The notes under the pieces are model-generated. The model made no database searches. It was given only the letters and a program-made list of their open reading frames with translations, and had not been told where the DNA came from. DNA of 64,000 bases from Lumbricus rubellus (taxonomy: Eukaryota; Annelida; Clitellata; Crassiclitellata; Lumbricidae), in the NCBI GenBank assembly GCA_945859605.1, contig OX243811.1, positions 33,540,950 to 33,604,949 of the forward strand, written 5' to 3'. A program made the position numbers and the translations under genes. This document shows, one piece after another, positions 29,961 to 41,226 of this stretch (position 1 is its first letter; each line of letters opens with the position of its first letter).

Positions 29961-31716
29961 CAGAGAGGGATCCTTTCTCCTTCCTGTTTGAAATAGACAA
30001 GACTACATATACTTGTTAGCAGTCCTTTCGAGTTGCTGTGATATATTTACTTCACGAGCCTCTGCTGCAGTCACCGTCACAAATGGTGAGCCATTGTTTT
30101 CGCATCATCTTCTTTTGTGTCGGTAAAATAATGGACTCTTTTGTTCCATTTATCACTATTACGTTGGCTGCATACAAATTTACTGCATGTATTCGCTTTA
30201 AATGCGTCATGCTGATGTATATAGACTGTAATTATAATGAAATGATTGCCACGGTTTCCTGTACTAGAGTCTGCGTGCAAGCATATATACAGTATTTGTA
30301 CACGTAGGCCTATTACACATGCACGTGTAGGTTCGGCCTCATGATGTATGGGTCGGGTGACTCGGGTCCCATTTTGCATGGGTCACGTCTCATGTTGCAT
30401 GGGATAGGACCCATATTGTATGCATGGGTCGACGCGAAGGTCTGCGTGAAAATGACAAAAGATTGCTGGGAGAAGACCTTTACTAGCTATAAGAGATCCG
30501 TAGGCCTACTATAGAGCCTTGGCCGGTGTCTTCCGATGCAGAATTTATAACTGCGTCTGTTACGAACCCCGCCAACATTGCAAACTGCAACCTGCGCCTT
30601 ATTTATATTTATAGCAATCCAACGTCGCCATAATTAGGCGTCCCCCGTTCCAGAACCCGCCCCCCCCCCCATAACACAGATATCGAACGGGTTGAAAGAA
30701 TCAATGGTGTCGATCTTTCCGATTGACTGCAGAGGTTTTCTGCGCATAATTATATTGATAAATTCATCGTCTCTGTATTATAGAGAGCAGTGCAATCCGC
30801 ATGCACACTTCGTGTCCTCGTGGTGCGTGCATGGTTTGACAGGGATCGAATCCATGATTTTGGTATACACGTGTTTCATGCACCAGAGTACGTAGCAATA
30901 CGTACAGCAGTCCTACAAAACAAAACAAATGAAAACTTATAACGCGCCTTATAACAAGACATGTGTTGCCCGACAACGCGTCTCTCTCGTTATACGTTCC
31001 TAACTTCCTATAATCACAGCGCAGTAAGAATTAATAGTCATGTAACTTCATGTAAGTTTTGAGTAGGGCCGTTCCAGACTTTGATTTTATGTTAGGCGCT
31101 AGATAAGTCCCCGAGGGATCCTGTATACCTCGGGGCAAAAAAAAAAAAGTCATGTAACTAAAAATGTTTTAAATTTAGAATTAAATTTTGCAACCGATGT
31201 GCTCTGGCGAACTGAAATTGAAAGATAGCTCCATTCTCCTCTTCATAATTTTGACTTCTAATTGTCTCGCTCTGACTGCGCCGACGATGATCGAGGACTA
31301 GACTACAGCTTTTGGGTGGCGTCCATTTTCTATTCTTAGCCCAGGACACTTTTTCGGTAAAAAAAACTCATTGCTCTACAAAGTCGGCGCTGGCCTTTGG
31401 ATCTCGACCAAAGGTCATCTTGACATGAACTCATTTCCTCCATGGCTTTCTTGCATATCCTCATCTTCGCTTCCGACTTGATTACTTTCATCGCTAAATC
31501 TGGTCTCGTTGCTTAGCAACGACACGCGCGTGACGTTTTGAACGCTGTTGCATTGGGACTACAACATTGTTATTCTTGGATTATTATTATTAGAATTTAC
31601 GTGTATTATTGGATCCTGTGTGTATTTTAAGTAAACTTTGGCCTTTTTTGTTAATATTATCATTGCTGTATGTGTTGTTAGGCCTATAAACCCCATTTGT
31701 ATAGCCCTATTATTGT
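29961..31716. other. Intergenic with a short tandem repeat (about 30,340-30,430)
   Basis: GCATGGGTC/TGTATGGGTC units (about 25 bp each, four copies) occupy 30,340-30,430. Otherwise no gene, RNA or element was recognised. Confidence 0.45.
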
Positions 31717-31724
31717 ATTTTGTA

Positions 31725-32337
31725 CAGTGTTGTACAGTAACGAAGTAAAAGTAACGCGTTACTGTACTTAAGTAAAAGTTTGAGTACTTTCACATGTAAC
31801 GAAGTATCGAAAAAATGAAATACTTTTACTTTCAACGAAGTAACATTTTACCCAAATTTCAGTACTTTTACTTCGTTACAATTTACTCGACACTCGTTAC
31901 AATGTTCGTTACTTCAAAGCGCTAATTAACATTTCGTTTCGCTAAGCTAAGACAGATAATTCAAATTTGCATGCCTAAAAATATATTTTCGATGGGTGGT
32001 GCACGCTGGATGCGCTGCCATTTCTGCAGCAGAACGACTCTTCAGCTGTGCATTGTGCTAACAATGAATCGGAAGCGTGCGTACTAGACACGACGATAAA
32101 TGCCATTTCGAGAATTTAGTATTTTTGAAGGTCAACAATCGATTGAGTTAAGCTTATAGAAAGACTCGGTACTTTTACTTTTTACTTAAAAAGTATTATT
32201 TGAAGGGGTTACTTTTTACTTTTACTTAAGTAAAATTTGTGATGAATACTTTTTACTTTTACTTAAGTAATTAAAATCCAGTTACTTTTACTTTTACTTA
32301 AGTAGCCTACATTTGCCCGATACTTTCAACAACACTG
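31725..32337. mobile_element. hAT-like MITE, family H (TIR CAGTGTTGTACAG)
   Basis: The left end is CAGTGTTGTACAGTAACG and the right end TTTCAACAACACTG (inverse CAGTGTTGTTGAAA), similar over about nine bases then diverging. The exact 8-bp duplication ATTTTGTA flanks it (31,717-31,724, 32,338-32,345). Near both ends ACTTAAGTAAAAGT and TTTTACTTTTACTT units repeat. It is 613 bp with no coding capacity. TIRs opening CAGTGTTG with AAGTA-rich subterminal repeats are typical of animal hAT MITEs. Confidence 0.9.
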
Positions 32338-32345
32338 ATTTTGTA

Positions 32346-32674
32346 CTGGTTTAAAACGTTTATTTAACGACACCGTCATTTCGACGATGATTAGCGTGTA
32401 GGCTATGTGTACTATTATATATTTCTGAAAGTTTGTTCTTCTATGTGTCGGTTTGTTCTAAGAAAGGCTCTGAAACGGCGCAATTCTGAGCGACCAAACA
32501 TTTTGTAAAGCCTTTTCATGCGAATTTGTAGGTCAGCTGAGCTCTCAATTCCCTTTCAAAGCCAACATGATGCAGACCTAACTCTCTTCGAGTTTGTAAA
32601 GCAGGCAATGATGGTTTAATGAATAACGTCGATGGCCGATTGATTGGCATCAGGCGCAATCCGTTGGAAAAGGC

Positions 32675-32676
<2 letters not shown>
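32346..32676. other. Intergenic, nothing recognised
   Basis: Short frames only. Confidence 0.4.
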
Positions 32677-32749
<73 letters not shown>

Positions 32750-32770
32750 GTAATAATAATAATAATAATA

Positions 32771-32807
<37 letters not shown>

Positions 32808-32841
32808 TAATAATAATAAAAATAATAATAATAATAATATT
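32677..32841. repeat. (AAT)n microsatellite
   Basis: About 165 bp of ATA/ATT triplets with single AGT and AAA interruptions. Poly-Asn and poly-Ile frames are artefacts. Confidence 0.95.
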
Positions 32842-33479
32842 AAGAGACTGATTAATTAGCAAGTGCTGCAATGGAAGATCGGCAGTGAAACGCAGCACCA
32901 CATGTAGAGTGTCGTCTCAAGTTGTGAAGCAAAAATGTGTCCTGTCGTGATGGGGGTTGCAGTGATCCTTATATATAGTCTACCTCGTAAGGGCCACACT
33001 TCTAATGAGTATCGCTTACAGAGGTGTATAAACACGTGGGAAACTTTTGATTCTACCCAGAAGCATCTGAAAAACACGCACCCAGCATAGCTGTCACTTC
33101 TCGGTTCATGAAACCTAGGCCTAATTGTGTGAAAATATTTTCACAATGATTCGCCTGAATGTTCCACGGCCTCCGTTCAAATAGACTGAATGCGATGACC
33201 AAAGAGTCATTAGTGCGCGTGAGTCATTGGAGGTGTAAGGTGTTGGCTTTGAACTCCAGACATGACGTGCGTCTGATTTCTTTTCGCTCCTTCTTCAGCA
33301 AAGAACTCAACACATCAAACAGTCATTTATCAAGCACTGAATCATATATATATATATACATATATATAAAAAAATATATATAAGACACATACATGTGAAT
33401 CATATATATATATAAAATTGGCGGTGCTTTATATAGCTTAGCTGCTGCTTCATGGTGAGACCATCATTCTCTCGGCTTT
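32842..33479. other. Intergenic with small TA runs
   Basis: TA-dinucleotide patches lie at 33,345-33,380 and 33,403-33,414. No gene recognised. Confidence 0.4.
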
Positions 33480-33760
33480 CCAACAGTTTATCGAGTGGCG
33501 ACGACAACGACGGATACGACGACGAACTGCGGCAACCGGAAGTAGTGTCGGCGAACCAAACGTAATGGCGTCTGCTGGCGCATGCGTTTTACAACTCAAT
33601 CAATGGTCCCCGGCCAAGCGACGAGAAAAAGTGTGGATCCCTGTGGCCGACCGCCGCAGCCGCCATTGCCGAGTCAGTGTAAGGCGGCGACTCGGCAGTG
33701 GCGGTGGACGATATCCATTACGTCGGTGTATACGTGTGGCAATCTGTTGAGATGTTGTCT
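33480..33760. promoter_or_regulatory. CpG-rich patch with a strong hairpin (33,660-33,704)
   Basis: A local GC-rich block. Arms CGCCATTGCCGAGTC (33,661-33,675) and GACTCGGCAGTGGCG (33,689-33,703) pair over about 15 bp with one mismatch around a 13-nt loop. An ATG frame at 33,565 (MASAGACVLQLNQW...) crosses it but is unrecognised. It could be a promoter or first exon; I cannot decide. Confidence 0.3.
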
Positions 33761-34026
33761 CATGAAACGTGGCTTTGGTCGGCAGACGTAAAGAAGCAAC
33801 CTAAAGCAATTAGCAAGTAAAGCGCCATGGAGAGGCACATGTTGAGAAGCATGCAGCAAAGACCTATACAATGTGCCATAACGTTCAGTTCATGCAAAGT
33901 AACAGGCCATGTGGGGCTTAGTAGGCCTACCTCTATAATAACATTATATCGGAAATGCTGCAACAATGCTTTGTAATTGATAATAATACAAATGTTCTTG
34001 CCTTTTTTCTCGGAGTTGAACGCACT

Positions 34027-34090
34027 GGGAGCGCTTCTGAAAGGCTCTTGCTGCAAGAAGCGCTTTATAAATGGTCAGATAAGATAAGAT
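34027..34090 (+). repeat. Isolated LINE/SINE 3' tail copy
   Basis: CTGGGAGCGCTTCTGAAAGG...AAGCGCTTTATAAATGG followed by GATAA-type repeats. It matches the 3' tail of the LINE fragment at 50,116-50,478 and of the tRNA-derived SINEs. Confidence 0.55.
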
Positions 34091-34641
34091 TTATAAGATA
34101 AGAAATGTTCGTTTAATCAACAATTCGATTGACAGTCCGCAACCGCGGTTACAGTGTAGGCCTACAGTTATCTTAATTACCATTGGTCTTAAGTATTAAC
34201 ATAACAGAAACAATACAGCGACGCTAATAGCAACCTACAACGCACGTTTAAAGCCTATATTGATATTATATTCTACCGGGGCTTCGCTCACTGCTCTCGG
34301 AATTCCTTGCTTGCGTTCCCACTGCTCATCGTGCATGGAACCCTGGAAAAACATGCACTCCAATAACTTCCAATAAGACTCTTATTCGACGTTCCCACTA
34401 TTCACCCATTCTGCGTTCCCAATGCTCACCCAAATCACCTCAACTACTGCGAATTTTCCACATCTCCCCATTCTGTCCTAATACAGAACAGACTGGCGGA
34501 TATTTTAACCGTTAAGCGCAAGTAGTGACGGTTAGACAGACGCAGTCTTGGCCATACGAACGGCAGGACGCCGCAATGCCTGGATCGGGGTACGCTCGGA
34601 TAATAACCGACTTCGTCTACAATTTCCTGCTCGTCTTTTTG
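34091..34641. other. Intergenic, nothing recognised
   Basis: Contains GCGTTCCCA(C/A)TGCTC repeated at about 34,312, 34,392 and 34,413. No gene recognised. Confidence 0.4.
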
Positions 34642-34649
34642 TTCGCGCC

Positions 34650-34968
34650 CAAGGCCGTAGCTAGGGGGGTGTTTTTCGGTGTTTGAACACCCCCCGAAAT
34701 GGAAAATGTAAAAAATAATATAACGCATTTACTAGTTCATGATGTGCAAACCATGAAATAAAACAAAAAAACACCCCCAAATGAAAAATGTAAACAATAA
34801 TAGAATGCATTCACTAGCACATAATGAAAAAAACACGAAATTAGGCGAAAAATGGTCAGTTTCCCACGGCTTAAAAAAGGTCGTCAAAAATTTTGACGAC
34901 TAAAAAAAGTTGTCAGAAACTATCCTCGAAGAAACACCCCCCGAAATCAAATCCTGGCTACGGCCTTG
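34650..34968. mobile_element. hAT-like MITE, family F (TIR CAAGGCCGTAGC)
   Basis: Left CAAGGCCGTAGCTAGG; right CCTGGCTACGGCCTTG, inverted with one difference. The exact 8-bp duplication TTCGCGCC flanks it (34,642-34,649, 34,969-34,976). Inside each end is an ACACCCCCCGAAAT block. GGTCGTC...GACGACTAAAAAAAGTTGTC lies at 34,879-34,915. It is 319 bp and non-autonomous. Confidence 0.9.
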
Positions 34969-34976
34969 TTCGCGCC

Positions 34977-36640
34977 ATTCATCATCTCGGATGCTGCAAC
35001 TGCAGTGTCCGTTTTTTGAGCCACAAAATATCCCTTGTCTTATGCATTTTAGATGAGAAGATGATAAAATTTCTGATTTGTGGCTCGCTGTGCAGTGGTC
35101 CTCAGGAACTCCATCAGTTTCCGTTCCGTGATTGATTTCCGGCCGCACATCAGACGGTTTACTTTATATAAGGCGTCTGCGCATGTCCCTGAATACTAAT
35201 TAGTCGAGGATCCGGTGAATATTTACCACTCCATAAGGTCGCTACTGATTACCTGCTGGTAACTGGTATAATAGGCCTTTATCGGTCGATAAAATGCGAC
35301 GAGAGCATTCATTGGACCATGATATTATATTATTTAGCAATAACTACTTCCAATTATACGCTATATTAGCACATAAAATTCATCCTCTATATAGCCTAGT
35401 CTATATTCTATAGCCTACAGTGTTGCGTGATTTGAGATATAAATTCTTCCTGTTTGTGTTTAAATGTTTACATTTAGTTTTTGGCTTGTACTAGGCCTAC
35501 AGTAGGCTATTAGCCTGTAGTTTCATGCCTGCCAAAGGTGCGATTAAGTTTATACATGCGTTTCCTTCGCAATCGTTTCGAACAATAGCATCCCAAGCGT
35601 CTTTCAGCAACCACCATCTCTGGTCGCAAATCTTGGATGATTTTGTGCGCTCGTTTTACGGGCGACAGGTCATTAGAGTGGACAAACTGACCGTCGCAGT
35701 GGACAGCGTCGACGGGCGATCAGTCAGAGGATGCGAGGAGACGCAGCTGCCATTGTCCAGCTCTTCTCATCAGCTTCTCAGCTGCAGCTGATCAATAACT
35801 CGCGGTGATCTGACCAAGTCCATTAGAAGGTTCTCTTCCTTCTCTTCCTTCTCCCCTGCTTCTCCTCTTCTGCTTCTTCTCCTGCTTCTTTTTCTTCCTC
35901 CTTCTCCTATTCCTCCTCTTCTTCTTCCTCCTCCTCCTCTTCCTCTTTATCCTCTTCCTCCTCCTCCAACGATGGACGGCTCAATTCTCCACGTTCTCCC
36001 ATAAGGTCCATCATTCTCTAAATCATCGGATCTAGTTATCGGATAATATATATATATATAATTATATATATATATTATATATATATATAGCGGAGTTATC
36101 GAATAGGCCTACTACAGCCGCCTGTGTATTATAGTGTATACTGTGGTGACGACGAGGATTATGGGAACTCTGGGGAAACGCAAATTGAGCGTAAATTCAA
36201 ACAGATTGGCTATCAAAATGTAATATAGGCTAGACCTACCGGTCAATAATAATCACTTGCAGGAACTTTGTAACGATGATTGAGCGATATAGTTAGAGGC
36301 ACACGTATACACGAAGAGTATATATATAAGAGACAGAAAAAGAATGCATAATATAAGCATGAAACCAGTAACGTCTCGTGAGACTAATGTGGTTAGCAAG
36401 TCGAAAGAGTATCTGCATTCTACAGCCACTGTGCCACAGCCAGACATCATTCTGTTGTGGCATCTCTTGCTGTTAGGCGAAGTGTCTGCCTGTAGAACAC
36501 GAAGACTGCTGTGCTCTGTCATCAAAATTTTCTGTTGTTTTTTTCAAAATGATTTTCTTACCGCAGATTGCTTCAGTCGAACTTGAGAAAACTTGTCATT
36601 GTAGGCTATAATTATTTCAGGACATTCAGAGTCAATTGAC
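34977..36640. other. Intergenic with polypyrimidine and TA tracts
   Basis: A CTTCTCCTTCTTCCTCC tract covers about 35,825-35,975, and TA runs lie at 36,045-36,090. A frame of 88 codons at 35,525 (MPAKGAIKFIHAF...) lacks domain or splice evidence and is left uncalled. Confidence 0.45.
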
Positions 36641-37170
36641 CTGACTGTCAGACTGACTGACTGACTGGTTTTCCTCTTATTGTGTGACAGCCATTAAAAG
36701 ATATCAATATCGCCAATGACTGACTGACTGTCTGAATGACTGAATGACCATGGGCGGAGTTTGGTTTCCGTTCTTGGAGGGGCTAATGCCTTCTTAGGGG
36801 GGGGGGCTAAGCCCAGAAAAAGATATAATTTTCATGGTAAAAAAACTGAATCTGGGTCTTCTTGGAGGGGCTTAGCTCCCCCTAGTCCCTGATCAACTCC
36901 GCCCATGTGAATGACTGACTGACCGACTGGGCGACTGACTGACTGGTTTTCCTCCTATTATGTGACATCCATTAGTAAGACAATCGAGACCATTGAATTT
37001 TTGTACCCTTCTCGTTCGGTGTATAGGATATCAATACCGCAAATGACTGACTAAGTGACTGACTAGTTTTTCCTCTTATTATGTGACAGCCAATCCATTA
37101 GTCAGACAGTCGACGCCATGTATGCCCCTCTCTTCCGTTGTAAGATATCAATATCAATGACAATGACTGA
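36641..37170. repeat. Diverged tandem repeat of about 140 bp, three copies, split by a MITE
   Basis: Each copy has GACTGACTGGTTTTCCTC, TATTATGTGACAGCCATTA, then a GATATCAATA(T/C)CGC segment leading back into GACTGACT units. Copies begin near 36,655, 36,930 and 37,050. A family E MITE (36,749-36,907) sits between the first two. Confidence 0.7.
36749..36907. mobile_element. hAT-like MITE, family E copy 3
   Basis: Left CATGGGCGGAGTTTGGTTTC, right GATCAACTCCGCCCATG. The exact 8-bp duplication TGAATGAC flanks it (36,741-36,748, 36,908-36,915). It is 159 bp, nearly the same length as the 27,261 copy. Confidence 0.92.
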
Positions 37171-37217
37171 CACTGATGTATGTGGTCTTTGTCTCGAATT
37201 GTCTTTGTCTACTGCAG

Positions 37218-37352
37218 GCGGCGATTCGAAGACTCTTGAAGACGACGAAGAATAAGATGAATCGAACGAATTCATCGAAAGCGAAGAAGAAGCAGAAGCA
37301 GGAGGAAGAGGAAGAAGACGAAGACTTTGAACGACGGAAGCAACAATGGCAG
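37218..37352 (+). CDS. Candidate upstream coding exon of the tandem alpha-crystallin gene
   Basis: A CTGCAG acceptor and CAG|GTTGTC donor bound 45 codons, very Lys- and Glu-rich (LLKTTKNK..., KKKQKQEEEEEDEDFERRKQ). Both boundaries are in phase 0, which matches the acceptor at 38,079/38,080 and joins in frame to EDLDEMSGF. An internal ATG at 37,257 could start translation. No domain is visible; it may be a charged N-terminal extension, or this may be 5' UTR. The evidence is splice phase and composition only. Confidence 0.4.
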
Positions 37353-38079
37353 GTTGTCGTTGTTAAACTTGTCACTCACATAGAAATATACACATTGAAA
37401 TATACCGTAATATTACTACACACGATATTGTGTGACATCACTATATATACATATATATATATATATAATTATATATATTTAGAAAAATATATGTTAGGCC
37501 TATATATATATATATATATATATGGGCCTATATATATATATATCATGATACAATACAGTGCGTACAGTGCACAGTGAACTTCAACGAAACAAACAAAGCA
37601 GTATAGGCTAATAGGTGGAGGGGGAGGGACGATCGGGGAGGGGGTGGAGGGTTAAACGACAGGAAAGGGAAAGATGGAAGGACAGAGGAAGCTAGAAGGA
37701 AAAGAGAAAGGTCACGACTCACGAGAGAGGATGAAACGGTATACATCGTCAGCGGAGTCTCTTTATTCAGACAGAAAAATGTTGCAGAACTTGCCCATCG
37801 ATGTCGTGCTTAAATTAAGAAAGGCTATTATAAAAAAACTATTATTTAGTTATGCACATAATTAGTAGGCTAATTACATGAATTGTGTAACTTCATAGGC
37901 ATTTTCCGTTGCATTTACGGTTACATTTACATTCATTCATTCCGAGAAATTACATAGCGCATCTCCAAGAAACCTACTCAGAGGCGCTCTCTGCATGCGC
38001 TGGCCTGTTTGATGTTAAGTTACAGCGGCCATTGTAAATTTGTAATCGAAGCAGACACGCATGCACTTGTATTGTGCAG

Positions 38080-38991
38080 GAGGATCTTGACGAGATGAGC
38101 GGCTTCCTCGTCCTCAAATCAACAGAGACGCAGAAGGCCGAGGGTGTGGAGCACCCGGTCGACACGGCCTACATCGACGACCGCGACGGGATGCCGATCC
38201 TCAAGGCCGTCTTCGACGTCAGCCAGTTCCGCCCCGAGGACGTCCATCTGGACGCCTCTGACGACCAGCTGGTCCTGATCGCCCGGGGCACGGACGACTC
38301 CCGCGAGTGCTCCATCTTCCGCAAGACGATGATCCGGAAGCTGGACCTGCCGAAGTTCGTTGAGGCACGGATGATGCACTGCGAGCTGTCGCCGGACGGG
38401 GTCCTCACCGTCGAGATGCCGTTCCATCTGCCCGCTCAGAGACGTCCGTCCGGTCCCAGCGTCGTTCCCATAGTAACGGACGACGACGGACGACGGAAGA
38501 TCCGCTTCTCAGTCCACATCGGACCTGACTTCACGGCGGATGACGTCCAGGTGACACTCCTCGATGGCAACCAGCTTCAGATGACGGCCTTCTACGACGC
38601 CGAGATCGGGTACTACGGGTCGCAGGTGACCCAGCGGCGGCTCCAGCGGACCTTCCGTCTGCCGCAGAGAGTCAAGGTCGACGCCGTTCATCATTCGATC
38701 AGTGCAGACGGTTTCGTCAAGTTCGAGATCGTTCTCGTCAAAGAGGGACCGTACAAGTGCGACGTCACAACCGAGGAACTCGGTGGTGGGGGTGGTCAGG
38801 AAAATGCCGATGGAGAAGAGGAAAGAGAGGTAGAAGAGGAGGATGAGGGAGAGGAGGAGGAGGATGGAGGGGAAAGGCGGAATAAGGAATGCAATGGAGG
38901 AGACTTTGATGTTGACGGTTCGGTGGGAGAGGTGGGAGAGAAGGCTGGTGAGAATCAGGGCAAAGAAAGGGAAAACGATGACGACAATTAA
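38080..38991 (+). CDS. Small heat-shock-like protein with two tandem alpha-crystallin domains
   Basis: Alpha-crystallin/Hsp20 proteins are ATP-independent chaperones that bind unfolding proteins. The exon starts after TTGTGCAG; an in-frame ATG (MSGFLVLKSTETQ) at 38,095 gives 298 residues if translation begins there. The first alpha-crystallin domain spans about residues 32-112 (LKAVFDVSQFRPEDVHLDAS, ending in an LSPDGVLTVEMP strand). The second spans about 130-215 (IRFSVHIGPDFTADDVQVTL, ending ISADGFVKFEIVL). Both keep the x-DG-x-L/V-type closing strand. After residue 225 a Gly/Glu/Asp-rich acidic tail runs to the stop. One domain is usual; two in tandem is uncommon in animals outside flatworm p40-type proteins. 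The GC content and clean coding differ from the flanks, so this is a real exon. Confidence 0.85.
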   Translation, partial: EDLDEMSGFLVLKSTETQKAEGVEHPVDTAYIDDRDGMPILKAVFDVSQFRPEDVHLDASDDQLVLIARGTDDSRECSIFRKTMIRKLDLPKFVEARMMHCELSPDGVLTVEMPFHLPAQRRPSGPSVVPIVTDDDGRRKIRFSVHIGPDFTADDVQVTLLDGNQLQMTAFYDAEIGYYGSQVTQRRLQRTFRLPQRVKVDAVHHSISADGFVKFEIVLVKEGPYKCDVTTEELGGGGGQENADGEEEREVEEEDEGEEEEDGGERRNKECNGGDFDVDGSVGEVGEKAGENQGKERENDDDN

Positions 38992-39657
38992 CCATAGCTA
39001 TTCCCCACCCCAACCCACCTCCACCCAACCCCAGCCCACCCCACCCCATATCCATCCATCTTCTGTACTCTCTCATTCCGTCCTATTCCAGTAACTGTTG
39101 ATCATCTTATATTGATATATCTGTCGCTTCAATGTTGAAGCTATCCTGTGTTCTATTCCGTCACATCATAATATCTGATACCATTCTATATCCTTATCTT
39201 ATACGTATCTCCTCATGTGCTATACATGTAGTCCATCTGAATCTGTATAGCCTATTCTATTTCAACCTTTCATAGATCTATTCTATTTTATCCTATAATA
39301 ATAATAATGATATTATATCCTATCGTATAGAATCTACTCTGCATGCAGTGAATCCATATCGAACAACAGCCAATATCGTAATACATAATATTCCACCTGG
39401 TCTTGTCAAAGCTTATGCTTTCTGCTATCCTGTGTTGCCTTATATATTTTCTCACATTCTAATAGATTTTATTCTTTACATCCTAAACTACATGACTGCG
39501 GCGCTATAGAAATATATGTGTATACACATATATGTATATATATAATTATATATATACGTTACGTGTACATGGTGCAAATGTGTCCATTTATACATTTATG
39601 CATTATAAGCCTATGCATAGACTTGTATATAGACATAGGATAGATATATAGGATATA
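38992..39657. other. 3' flank of the tandem alpha-crystallin gene
   Basis: A CCACCC-rich stretch follows the stop, then AT-rich sequence. I see no unmistakable AATAAA before the mariner-like element at 39,658. Confidence 0.4.
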
Positions 39658-40276
39658 CACGGTGAACGGAAAAAAACGAACCTCTTTTATAGTTACGATA
39701 ATTTGTGAAATAATTCGTATATTTCAATAAAATTTGGAGAAAATTCAGCTTAAAGGACAAGAATCATAAAACTATCAATTGTTAGTTATAATGTGTGTTA
39801 AAATTTCCTCCTTCGGCCTCAAAACACGCAATAGACGCGCTCGGCACTGACTATAGTTGCTAAATCAATTATAGCTTGATCAGATTCGCCCCGTGCCTAT
39901 ATCATACGCTGACGCAGTTCTCCGACATCACGTACCTTTTCCTGTAAACTTTTCTTGCATCACAGATCAGATTTTTTGGTCCACGGGTCTAGGCTATTTG
40001 AAATGAATCAAGTTTGCAGGATAGCGCATCAACAACTGCCTTGATCGCTCAAGCCATTCCTGCTTGTTGACCTGCGTTAGTTCAGTCGCTATACACTCCT
40101 TGCTATAGGCCTATTTTAAATGACTTCAAGTTTTAGTGTTTATAGCGTATAATTATAGCAACTAGTTAGGTTTATAGTTGGGAATAAAATAGTTCTATTC
40201 TCAATAATATTTTTACATGTTTGGTGTTAATTTTTTTTATTTATTGTAGAGGTTCGGTTTTTTTCCGTTCACCGTG
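39658..40276 (-). mobile_element. Mariner/Tc1-like element remnant
   Basis: Long terminal inverted repeats (CACGGTGAACGGAAAAAAAC... and its inverse at 40,250-40,276) are flanked by TA on both sides, the hallmark of Tc1/mariner. Read on the minus strand, about 39,830-40,090 contains fragments like a transposase C-terminus (QVNKQEWLERSRQLL, then in another frame ELRQRM) broken by stops and shifts. At 619 bp most of the transposase is gone. Superfamily call is firm; family is not. Confidence 0.82.
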
Positions 40277-40960
40277 TATATAGGACATAGCCTAGGAATT
40301 ATATATATACATATATATCTTATATATATATAATAGTAATCATGATGAGTGGTCTTTCGGCCGAGTCCTCGAAAGATTGATCCATCGATTTGGTTGGAAG
40401 GCGTTTCCTTCATCTCTCCCCTTCCTTCCTCCTTCCATCCATGCATCCAGTTTCTTCTATGTCTGTCTGTCTCTGTCTTTCTCTGTCTGTCTGTATGTTC
40501 TCTCTTTGTCTCTCTGTCTCTGTCTCTGATTCTGTCCCTGTCTCTTTGTCTCTCTGTCTCTGTCTGTCCCTATGTCTCTATGTCTGTCTTTGTCTGTCTC
40601 TTTGTCTGTCTGTCTCTGACTCTGTCTCCCTCTCCCTTTCTCTCTCTCTTTCGTTGTCTCTCTCTCTCTCTGTCTCTTTCTGACTGTCTATCTTGGTCCT
40701 TCAGCGACACACAACTTGATCTCCTTTAAATCTCTCTCCTCCCTTCATTCGCATGTCTCATCCGCGTCTGGATTTAGTCGCTCTCTTCATCACTGCAGTG
40801 TCTGGACGAAAAGAGAAGGATGCCGATGGACGGACGCACCGGATGCTGACATAATATATACATCGGTTTCTTAAAACTAGATGCTTAAAAGAGGAATCGG
40901 ATGGGTTTATATATAGGTTGCATCAAAAATCTGATAACGACGACGATATAATGATGATTC
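40277..40960. repeat. TA run and TCTG/TCTC-rich tract (40,455-40,690)
   Basis: CTGTCTGTCTCTGTC units produce LSLSVSL-type frames on the plus strand. A TA-rich patch lies at 40,298-40,332. No gene recognised. Confidence 0.7.
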
Positions 40961-40966
40961 ATGGCA

Positions 40967-41003
<37 letters not shown>

Positions 41004-41123
41004 CGATGATGATGATGATGGTGGTGGTGGTGGTGGTGGTGGTGGTGGTGGTGGTGGTGGTGGTGGTGGTGGTGGTGGTGGTGGTGGTGGTGGTGGTGAT
41101 GATGATGGTGGTGGTGATGCTAA
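40967..41123. repeat. Compound (GAT)n(GGT)n microsatellite
   Basis: GATGATGAT for about 55 bp, then GGTGGTGGT for about 80 bp, then GATGGTGGTGAT. Poly-Asp, poly-Gly and poly-Pro frames are artefacts. Confidence 0.95.
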
Positions 41124-41226
41124 TGATGATTGTTTAGCACTGACACGCAAGATGACCTGATTGTCCTTTTGGCTCGAACTCCCACAGGGCTGCATAAAAG
41201 CTTCGCCATATATATACACACATAGT

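Noticed and set aside
40918..41219. Poly-Asp/poly-Gly and poly-Pro frames
   Set aside because: Produced by the (GAT)n(GGT)n microsatellite on both strands.
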